NCBI GenBank assembly: GCA_017936985.1
Contig: JAGBEM010000263.1
Location: forward strand, 1-11,974
Length of the DNA: 11,974 bases
Direction of reading: 5' to 3'
Origin: Oscillospiraceae bacterium
GTDB lineage: Bacteria > Bacillota_A > Clostridia > Oscillospirales > Oscillospiraceae
Below are positions 5,774 to 11,974 of this stretch, piece by piece. Position 1 is the first letter of the stretch. Each line of letters begins with the position of its first letter. Under the pieces are notes generated by a model. The model was not told where the DNA came from. It ran no database searches and worked only from the letters and a program-made list of their open reading frames with translations. The position numbers and the translations under genes were made by a program.

Positions 5774-6013
5774 ATGCCTGGAGGCAAACACATCCTGGGC
5801 AAAGGTAATTCCCAGCGGGTCTTTGGCACTGCCAAGGTCGGTGACCGGGGACAGATCGTGATCCCAAAGGAAGCACGGGAGCTTTTCGGCATCCGGCCCG
5901 GCGATACGCTGCTGATCTTAGGGGAAGCAGAGACCGGCCTGATCGTATCCAGACCGGAGGTTCTGAACAATTTAGCCAACGAAATTCTGACCAATGTAAA
6001 AAAGGAAGATTAA
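5774..6013 (+). CDS. AbrB/MazE/SpoVT-type transcriptional regulator
   Basis: A small DNA-binding protein of the swapped-hairpin AbrB fold, which works as a dimer or higher oligomer. Numbered from the ATG at 5774 (79 residues), the core is VGDRGQIVIPKEARELFGIRPGDTLLILGE (about 22-51), followed by GLIVSRPEV. This is one AbrB domain with short tails; the SpoVT sensory domain is missing. I chose ATG 5774 because AAAGGAG (5759-5765) lies 8 bases before it. A GTG at 5738 would add 12 residues (MKSMKSVKGVGL) that only translate the tandem repeat and SD, and would lie almost on the predicted transcription start. No toxin gene follows, so an antitoxin role is less likely than control of its own operon. 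The gap to the next gene is 3 bases. Confidence 0.85.
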   Translation: MPGGKHILGKGNSQRVFGTAKVGDRGQIVIPKEARELFGIRPGDTLLILGEAETGLIVSRPEVLNNLANEILTNVKKED

Positions 6014-6016
6014 AAT

Positions 6017-7300
6017 ATGGAAGCATTACTGGAACTGTATCAGCAAATGGGGATCTCCCCTGCTGTCTATGCTTACGGCGAGAAAGCCCTGGAAGGCTTG
6101 AAGGATCGGTTCTCTGCCATTGACAAGGTAGCGGAATACAATCAGGCCAAGGTCATTTCTGCTATGCAAAAAAACCGGGTCAGCGTCGCCTGTTTTGCCG
6201 CATCCACCGGTTACGGCTACGATGACTACGGCAGAGATAATTTGGAGCGTGTTTACGCAGATGTATTCCACACCGAGGCCGCCCTTGTCCGCCCCCAGAT
6301 CACCTGCGGCACCCATGCGCTGACCATCGCCCTCAGCGCCAATCTGCTACCCGGTGACGAGCTGCTTTCCCCCGTGGGTCTGCCCTATGACACGCTACAG
6401 GAGGTCATCGGCATCCGCAAGAGTCCCTGCTCTTTGGCAGAATACGGCGTGACTTACAATCAGGTGGATCTGCTGCCGGACGGCACATTCGACTATGAGG
6501 GCATCAAAAAGGCTATCAACCCCAAGACCAAAATGATCACCATTCAGCGCTCCAAGGGTTACGCCACACGCCCCACCTTCTCTGTTACGCAGATCGGCGA
6601 GCTGATCGCCTTCTGCAAGAATATCAAACCGGATCTGATCGTGATGGTAGATAACTGCTACGGCGAGTTTGTGGAGACCATTGAGCCTTCCGATGTAGGC
6701 GCGGATATGACAGTCGGTTCTCTTATCAAGAATCCCGGCGGCGGTTTAGCGCCCATTGGCGGTTATATTGCCGGCACACGGGAATGTATCGACCGCTGCG
6801 CTTACCGGTTGAGTGCCCCGGGTCTTGGTAAAGAAGTGGGCGCAAACTTAGGTTTGATGACCTCTCTGTACCAGGGCTTCTTCCTGGCACCCACGGTTAC
6901 CGCTGGTGCGGAAAAGGGCGCGATCTTTGCCGCAAATCTATATGAACCTTTGGGCTTCCGGTGTGTTCCTAACGCCACAGAAAGCCGCCACGACATCATC
7001 CAGGCAGTGGAGCTAGGCAGCGAGGAAGGTATGATCGCTTTCTGCAAAGGCATTCAGGCCGCTGCGCCTGTGGACAGCTTCGCCACCCCCTGGCCCTCTG
7101 AAATGCCCGGCTACAACGACAAGGTCATTATGGCCGCAGGTGCATTCGTACAAGGCTCTTCCATTGAGCTATCCGCTGACGGTCCGATCCGTCCGCCCTA
7201 CGCAGTTTACTTCCAGGGCGGTCTGACCTGGTGCCATGCAAAACTTGGTATTCTCAACAGCCTGCAGAAAATGGTGGATGCAGGATTGGTAACACTATAA
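6017..7300 (+). CDS. Methionine gamma-lyase family PLP enzyme (YnbB-like, once called aluminium resistance protein)
   Basis: A cytoplasmic pyridoxal-phosphate enzyme of PF06838, fold type I, related to the Cys/Met-metabolism lyases. The 427 residues have the normal family length. Visible features are FAASTGYGYDDYGRD (60-74), HTEAALVRPQITCGTHAL (85-102), GDELLSPVGLPYDTLQEVIG (113-132), the PLP-ring aspartate stretch VMVDNCYGEF (209-218, D212) and the Schiff-base lysine in GSLIKNPGGG (234-243, K238). The substrate cannot be read from sequence: some members are annotated as methionine gamma-lyase, others are linked to aluminium resistance, and few are tested. The SD AAGGAA (6002-6007) is 9 bases from the ATG, and the AbrB-type gene ends 3 bases upstream, so translation is probably coupled. 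The next gene, a transporter, starts 11 bases after the stop, which suggests a made-and-moved metabolite. Confidence 0.87.
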   Translation: MEALLELYQQMGISPAVYAYGEKALEGLKDRFSAIDKVAEYNQAKVISAMQKNRVSVACFAASTGYGYDDYGRDNLERVYADVFHTEAALVRPQITCGTHALTIALSANLLPGDELLSPVGLPYDTLQEVIGIRKSPCSLAEYGVTYNQVDLLPDGTFDYEGIKKAINPKTKMITIQRSKGYATRPTFSVTQIGELIAFCKNIKPDLIVMVDNCYGEFVETIEPSDVGADMTVGSLIKNPGGGLAPIGGYIAGTRECIDRCAYRLSAPGLGKEVGANLGLMTSLYQGFFLAPTVTAGAEKGAIFAANLYEPLGFRCVPNATESRHDIIQAVELGSEEGMIAFCKGIQAAAPVDSFATPWPSEMPGYNDKVIMAAGAFVQGSSIELSADGPIRPPYAVYFQGGLTWCHAKLGILNSLQKMVDAGLVTL

Positions 7301-7311
7301 GGAGGAACATT

Positions 7312-8232
7312 ATGTCTTGGTTATTCTTTTCTATCGCAACCGCTCTTTTGTGGGGCACTGCAGAACTCTTTTATAAAAAGGGCGCTCAGCCCGGAGAAAA
7401 ATACTCCCACCTGAAGATCTGCGTGTGTGTGGGTGCCGTTATGGGACTTCACGCTATCTTTACCCTGCTGACACAGGATATCAATTATGATCCCATAAAT
7501 CTTCTCGTCTATCTGCCGGTATCCCTGCTGTATATCATATCCATGGCCTTTTCCTATTTTGGAATGCGGTTTTTGGAAGAATCCATTTCTGACCCCATTG
7601 AAAACACCTCCGGCGCTATCTGCAGCTTGCTGTGTGTTATTTTCCTGAAAGAGTCCCTGACTCCCCTTTCTGTTATCGCCATTCTCGTTATCGTGATCGG
7701 CGTTCTGGGTGTTGGCTTCCTTGAGAACAAGGGTGATACCATCCGGAAAAAGCGCCTGGGCACAAAACTGGCTATCGTGGCGTTCTGTATGCCCTTTGTT
7801 TACGCACTGCTCGACGCTTTTGGTTCGTTTGTTGATATTTTCTACCTGGACGACTTTGCCAGCACGCCCCTCATCGGCGTAACGGAAGATACCATCGAAG
7901 ATGTAGCTAATACCAGCTATGAGCTGACCTTTGCCCTGTTTGCTCTGGGTCTGTTCATCTTTATGAAAGCCAAGAAGGTTAAGTTCGGCCCCATCCCCCA
8001 GCATAAGGATAAGATCCTCGCTGCAGTATTTGAGACCGCCGGTCAGTTTACATATGTGTATGCCTTAAGCGGAAACGGCGCAATTGCGGCACCGATCATT
8101 TCCTCCGTTTGCATTGTTTCCCTGCTCCTTTCCCGTATTTTCCTAAAAGAAAAGCTTTCCTGGAAAACCTATGTCTTTATTGCCATCGTGATCATCGGTA
8201 TCCTCTTGTTGGCAGTAAGTGAAGAACTCTAA
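7312..8232 (+). CDS. EamA/DMT family transporter
   Basis: An inner-membrane transporter of the drug/metabolite superfamily, usually an exporter of amino acids or other small molecules; the substrate is unknown. The 306 residues hold about ten membrane segments in two repeats, the first from the N-terminal SIATALLWGTAELFYKKGAQ to about residue 140 and the second from about 150 to the end. Each repeat carries the family's helix with a terminal FLKE: VIFLKESLTPLS and IFLKEKLSWKT. A long acidic loop (about 180-205, YLDDFASTPLIGVTEDTIED) separates segments in the second half and is longer than usual. I chose the ATG at 7312 because AAGGAGG (7299-7305) lies 6 bases before it; longer starts overlap the PLP enzyme without an SD. 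It is the last gene of the AbrB-type operon. Confidence 0.87.
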   Translation: MSWLFFSIATALLWGTAELFYKKGAQPGEKYSHLKICVCVGAVMGLHAIFTLLTQDINYDPINLLVYLPVSLLYIISMAFSYFGMRFLEESISDPIENTSGAICSLLCVIFLKESLTPLSVIAILVIVIGVLGVGFLENKGDTIRKKRLGTKLAIVAFCMPFVYALLDAFGSFVDIFYLDDFASTPLIGVTEDTIEDVANTSYELTFALFALGLFIFMKAKKVKFGPIPQHKDKILAAVFETAGQFTYVYALSGNGAIAAPIISSVCIVSLLLSRIFLKEKLSWKTYVFIAIVIIGILLLAVSEEL

Positions 8233-8242
8233 CGCAATGCAC

Positions 8243-8273
8243 AAAAGTCACCGGAATTTCCGGTGACTTTTTT
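8243..8273 (+). terminator. Strong intrinsic terminator closing the AbrB/PLP/EamA operon
   Basis: A 12-bp perfect stem, aaagtcaccgga (8244-8255) with tccggtgacttt (8259-8270), has a 3-base loop and is followed by a T-run (8268-8273). It lies 11 bases after the transporter stop codon. Confidence 0.92.
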
Positions 8274-8286
8274 CCTTGTATTTCCA

Positions 8287-8315
8287 TTGACAAAGCACCT
8301 GCCATGTGGTAAAAT
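8287..8315 (+). promoter_or_regulatory. Sigma-A promoter for pyrC-carB
   Basis: TTGACA (8287-8292), 17 bases and TAAAAT (8310-8315), with a start near 8322. The leader of about 42 bases has no terminator/antiterminator pair and no recognisable PyrR-binding loop, so attenuation of the Bacillus pyr type is not visible here. Confidence 0.82.
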
Positions 8316-8363
8316 ATCATGCGATAAATTGAAGTATATGTGTTCTGACGAAAGGAGATCACT

Positions 8364-9587
8364 ATGGCTATGCAGAAAGAAACCGGCAATATCATCGGCG
8401 CTGCGCCGAATATTCGTGTTTCTATTATGGACCGTCTTTCTTCCGTTGACCTGTGTGCTTTCAATTCTCCTGAATACGCTGTTATTCCCGGCTTTTGTGA
8501 TGTGCATGTGCATTTCCGTGAGCCGGGTTTTTCTTATAAGGAGACCATTCTGACCGGTTCTCTGGCAGCGGCACGGGGCGGCTATACCGCCGTTTGTACT
8601 ATGCCCAATCTGAATCCGGTACCCGACAGCAAGGCGAATTTAAAGCAGCAGCTGGACATTATCCGGCAGGACGGTATGATCCACATTTACCCCTATGGTG
8701 CTATTACCGTAGGGCAGAAGGGTCAGCAGCTTTCCGATATGAAGGGTATGGCGCCCAATGTCATTGCCTTTTCCGATGACGGTAAGGGTATCCAAAATCG
8801 GGAAATGATGAAGTCTGCCATGCTCAAAGCAAAGCAGCTGAAAAAGCTCATCGTTGCCCACTGTGAGGATGAAAGCCTTTTAAATGGTGGCTACATCCAC
8901 GATGGTGAATACGCCAAGGCCAACAGCCACAGAGGCATTTGCAGTGAAAGCGAATGGGGTCAGATCAAGCGGGATCTGGAACTGGTAAAAGAGACCGGCT
9001 GTGCCTACCACATCTGCCACATTTCCACGAAGGAAAGCGTAGAACTGATCCGCCAGGCAAAAAAAGACGGACTGAACGTGACCTGTGAAACGGGTCCGCA
9101 TTACCTCATTATGGATGACAGCTATCTGCAGGAAGACGGTCGGTTCAAGATGAATCCCCCTCTGCGCAGCCCGGAAGACCGGCAGGCACTGATCGAGGGC
9201 ATCCAGGACGGCACCATCGACATGATCGCCACCGACCATGCGCCCCACTCCGCCGAAGAAAAGAGCAAAGGTCTTGATGGCAGCAGCTTCGGCATCGTAG
9301 GTATTGAAACCGCTTTCCCCCTGCTGTATACCTACCTGGTAAAAGAGGGTATCATCCCAATGGAAAGGCTTCTGGAGCTGCTGGTGACCAATCCCCGGAA
9401 GCGGTTCAATATCCCTATGGGATGCGACTTCTCGATCTGGGATCTGCGGCAGACATCCTATATCGAGCCGGAGGAATTCCAGTCCATGGGTAAGTCCACG
9501 CCGTTTGCCGGATGGAAGGTTAGCGGCAAGTGCATGGCTACCGTCTGCGGCGGCAAGCTGGTGTGGATGGAAAAAGTAAGAAAGTAA
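8364..9587 (+). CDS. pyrC: Dihydroorotase
   Basis: It catalyses the third step of pyrimidine synthesis, the reversible closure of carbamoyl-aspartate to dihydroorotate, in the cytoplasm with bound zinc. The 407 residues are slightly shorter than the usual 420-430 of class I bacterial enzymes, mostly because the N-terminal beta region is short (about 40 residues before the barrel). The barrel shows the metal site DVHVHFREPG (46-55, H48 and H50), FSDDGKG (136-142), where D139 takes the place of the carboxylated lysine in this class, AHCED (165-169), HICHIST (216-222), NPPLRSPEDR (264-273) and the catalytic ATDHAPH (289-295, D291). The SD AAAGGAG (8351-8357) lies 6 bases before the ATG. carB follows after 30 bases in the same operon. 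The function is well supported. Confidence 0.95.
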   Translation: MAMQKETGNIIGAAPNIRVSIMDRLSSVDLCAFNSPEYAVIPGFCDVHVHFREPGFSYKETILTGSLAAARGGYTAVCTMPNLNPVPDSKANLKQQLDIIRQDGMIHIYPYGAITVGQKGQQLSDMKGMAPNVIAFSDDGKGIQNREMMKSAMLKAKQLKKLIVAHCEDESLLNGGYIHDGEYAKANSHRGICSESEWGQIKRDLELVKETGCAYHICHISTKESVELIRQAKKDGLNVTCETGPHYLIMDDSYLQEDGRFKMNPPLRSPEDRQALIEGIQDGTIDMIATDHAPHSAEEKSKGLDGSSFGIVGIETAFPLLYTYLVKEGIIPMERLLELLVTNPRKRFNIPMGCDFSIWDLRQTSYIEPEEFQSMGKSTPFAGWKVSGKCMATVCGGKLVWMEKVRK

Positions 9588-9617
9588 TTTGATGTTTATA
9601 AATATGGAGGCAGAAAC

Positions 9618-11974
9618 ATGGCAAAGCGCACAGATTTGAAAAAAATCATGATCATCGGCTCCGGTCCTATCGTGATCGGACAGGCAGCCGAGTTTGACTA
9701 TGCCGGCACCCAGGCGTGTCTGGCACTGAAAGAGGAAGGTTATGAGGTGGTTCTGGTCAACTCGAATCCTGCCACCATTATGACCGACACCACCATTGCG
9801 GACAAGGTCTATATGGAGCCTCTGACTCTGGAATATGTTGCCAAGATCATCCGCTATGAGCGCCCGGATGCTATCGTCCCCGGCATCGGTGGTCAGACAG
9901 GTCTGAATCTGGCCATGCAGCTGGAAAAGAAGGGTATTCTGAAGGAATGCCGTGTGGAGCTGCTGGGCACTTCCAGCGCCTCCATCGAACGGGCTGAGGA
10001 CCGGGAGCTGTTCAAGGAACTGTGCGAATCCATCGGCGAGCCAGTTATCCCCTCTGAGATCACCTATGATCTGGAGCAGGCCAAAGCAGCAGCTGCGCGG
10101 ATCGGCTACCCTGTGGTCCTGCGCCCTGCCTTTACCTTGGGCGGTACCGGTGGCGGCTTTGCCTACAACGAAGAAGAGTTGATTGAGATCGGTCTGAACG
10201 CCTTTAAGCTCTCCCCTGTTCACCAGGTGCTGATTGAAAAGAGCGTCAAGGGCTACAAGGAGATCGAGTTCGAGGTCATGCGTGACTCCAACGACCACGC
10301 CATTACCATCTGCGGTATGGAAAACATAGACCCCGTCGGTGTTCACACCGGCGACAGCCTGGTGGTCGCTCCTATCATGACCCTGAGCAAAGAAGACGAG
10401 AAAATGCTCAACGACTCCGCCATTAAGATCATTCGTGAGCTAAAGATCGAGGGCGGCTGCAATGTCCAGTTTGCGCTGGATCCCGACTCCTCCAACTACT
10501 ATCTCATTGAGGTCAACCCCAGAGTTTCCCGTTCCTCCGCTCTGGCATCCAAAGCCTCCGGCTATCCCATTGCCCGGGTCACAGCCAAGATCGCTGTAGG
10601 CATGGCACTGGAGGATATTAAGATCGCCAACACCAACGCTGCTTTCGAACCCAGCTTAGACTATGTAATCGCCAAGCTGCCCCGGTTCCCCTTCGACAAG
10701 TTTGCCTCTGCCACCAATGTGCTTGGCACACAGATGAAGGCCACCGGTGAGGTCATGGGTATCGGCTCCACCCTGGAAGAGTGCCTGTTAAAGGGCGTCC
10801 GGTCCCTGGAGATCGGTGCCTGCCACTTCCACCTGAGCAAGTTTGATAACATGACCACCGAAGCGCTGCTCGACTATATCAAAGTATTCCGCGACGACAA
10901 CATTTTCGCCATCGCCGAACTGATGCGCCGGGATGTGACTGTCTCTCAGATCCACGAGATCACCAAGATCACTGCTTACTTCCTGGAAGCAGTCCAGCGG
11001 ATCGTTGCCATGGAGCGCAAGCTCAGCGCTAACATCGGCGATATGAATGTGCTGAAAGACGCCAAGAAGATGGGCTTTGGCGATAAATTCATTGCCAAGC
11101 TGTGGAATTGCAAGGAGATCGAAGTTTACAACCTGCGTAAGGAAAACAGCATGACCCCTGTCTTTAAGATGGTGGACACCTGCCACACCGGAGCATATAT
11201 CCCCTACTTCTACTCCTCCTACCACGGCGAAAACGCTTCTGTACTGACGAACCGCAAGAAGATCGTGGTGTTGGGCGCAGGCCCCATCCGTATCGGCCAG
11301 GGTGTGGAATTCGACTACTCCACCGTCCACGCCGTTATGACCATTAAAAACGCCGGCTACGAAGCGATTATTATCAACAACAACCCCGAGACCGTTTCCA
11401 CCGACTATACCACCGCTGACAAGCTGTATTTCGAGCCCCTGACGGTGGAAGATGTGATGAACATCATCGATTACGAAAAGCCTGAGGGCGTTATCGCGTC
11501 TCTTGGCGGTCAGACTGCCATCAATCTGGCACAGCCCTTGACAGACCGGGGCGTGAAGATCATCGGCACTGACTGCGCTGCCATCGACAAGGCCGAAGAC
11601 CGGAACGCATTTGAGCATCTGCTGAATGAACTGAACATCCCCCGTGCCAAGGGTCAGGCTGTCACAAAGATCGAAGACGGCATTGCTGCCGCAGCCGAGA
11701 TCGGCTACCCGGTGCTGGTACGCCCCAGCTTCGTTCTGGGCGGCAGAGCCATGCAGATCGTTGCCAACGAGGACCAGCTGCGCAACTATCTGAAGACCGC
11801 CGTTGAGATCGACGAGGACAAGCCCGTTCTGGTTGATAAGTATATCCAAGGCCGCGAGGTGGAGATCGACGCCATCTGCGACGGCATTAACGTCTTCGTA
11901 CCCGGCATTATGGAACTGGTAGAACGCACTGGCGTGCACTCCGGCGACTCCATCTCTGTCTATCCCTCCTTCTC
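9618..11974 (+). CDS. carB: Carbamoyl phosphate synthase large subunit, 3' end outside the window
   Basis: It makes carbamoyl phosphate from bicarbonate, glutamine-derived ammonia and two ATP for pyrimidine and arginine synthesis, with the glutaminase subunit CarA. The frame starts at the ATG after GGAGG (9606-9610) and stays open to the window end, giving 785 complete codons of about 1060-1075. The first synthetase half shows [17 protein letters not shown] (14-30), the signature [16 protein letters not shown] (165-180) and the metal-binding [10 protein letters not shown] (296-305). The second half begins at [21 protein letters not shown] (from about residue 545) and carries the matching signature [15 protein letters not shown] near residue 700. 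The end of the second half and the C-terminal allosteric MGS-like domain lie beyond the edge. The expected carA gene is not between pyrC and carB. The identity is certain from both signatures. Confidence 0.96.
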   Translation, partial: MAKRTDLKKIMIIGSGPIVIGQAAEFDYAGTQACLALKEEGYEVVLVNSNPATIMTDTTIADKVYMEPLTLEYVAKIIRYERPDAIVPGIGGQTGLNLAMQLEKKGILKECRVELLGTSSASIERAEDRELFKELCESIGEPVIPSEITYDLEQAKAAAARIGYPVVLRPAFTLGGTGGGFAYNEEELIEIGLNAFKLSPVHQVLIEKSVKGYKEIEFEVMRDSNDHAITICGMENIDPVGVHTGDSLVVAPIMTLSKEDEKMLNDSAIKIIRELKIEGGCNVQFALDPDSSNYYLIEVNPRVSRSSALASKASGYPIARVTAKIAVGMALEDIKIANTNAAFEPSLDYVIAKLPRFPFDKFASATNVLGTQMKATGEVMGIGSTLEECLLKGVRSLEIGACHFHLSKFDNMTTEALLDYIKVFRDDNIFAIAELMRRDVTVSQIHEITKITAYFLEAVQRIVAMERKLSANIGDMNVLKDAKKMGFGDKFIAKLWNCKEIEVYNLRKENSMTPVFKMVDTCHTGAYIPYFYSSYHGENASVLTNRKKIVVLGAGPIRIGQGVEFDYSTVHAVMTIKNAGYEAIIINNNPETVSTDYTTADKLYFEPLTVEDVMNIIDYEKPEGVIASLGGQTAINLAQPLTDRGVKIIGTDCAAIDKAEDRNAFEHLLNELNIPRAKGQAVTKIEDGIAAAAEIGYPVLVRPSFVLGGRAMQIVANEDQLRNYLKTAVEIDEDKPVLVDKYIQGREVEIDAICDGINVFVPGIMELVERTGVHSGDSISVYPSF

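Noticed and set aside
8322..8363. PyrR-type attenuator in the pyrC leader
   Set aside because: The leader is only about 42 bases, with no terminator hairpin or PyrR-binding loop.
8880..10346. 488-codon open frame on the minus strand across pyrC and carB
   Set aside because: It lies antisense to two firmly identified genes, has no SD and resembles no protein family. It arises from the codon bias of the real genes.
10788..11939. 383-codon open frame on the minus strand inside carB
   Set aside because: It is antisense to conserved carbamoyl phosphate synthase coding sequence and has no family resemblance.

Overview
The window suggests a spore-forming, Gram-positive member of the Clostridia, probably near the Oscillospiraceae/Ruminococcaceae. 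The reasons are a spoVAC sporulation gene, a lipobox lipoprotein, strong AGGAGG-type ribosome binding sites, several close matches to sigma-A promoters, roughly 50% GC, and GTAGGGGCGG-type palindromic repeats beside a RAYT transposase. The genus cannot be read from this sequence.

Layout. (1) Bases 1-462 hold the 3' part of a REP-associated tyrosine transposase (RAYT) and four REP-like hairpin repeats. Two repeats lie inside the transposase reading frame, and two form an inverted pair between it and spoVAC. (2) On the minus strand, 3387 down to 463, an ECF sigma factor gene overlaps the gene for a membrane-anchored beta-propeller protein that may be its regulator. A hairpin terminator follows, then spoVAC. 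(3) On the plus strand from 3552, a TIGR04255-family gene of unknown function runs into a YugP-like membrane zinc metallopeptidase gene. A small lipoprotein gene with its own promoter follows. (4) Bases 5701-8273 form a compact operon: an AbrB-type regulator, a methionine gamma-lyase-family PLP enzyme and an EamA/DMT transporter. It is driven by a perfect consensus promoter whose -35 box sits in the loop of the preceding terminator, and it closes with a strong terminator. (5) From 8287 a new promoter drives pyrC and carB, the dihydroorotase and the large subunit of carbamoyl phosphate synthase of pyrimidine synthesis. carB runs off the end of the window.

How the genes work together. The sigma factor and propeller protein look like a two-gene surface-signalling unit. 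The AbrB/PLP enzyme/transporter operon looks like a self-regulated unit that converts and moves a small, possibly sulfur-containing, metabolite. pyrC and carB are housekeeping. I found no defence system, CRISPR array, rRNA or tRNA. The least ordinary items are the REP repeats translated in frame inside their likely own mobilising enzyme, the sigma/beta-propeller pair, and the terminator/promoter overlap with its 9-bp triple repeat ahead of the AbrB operon.
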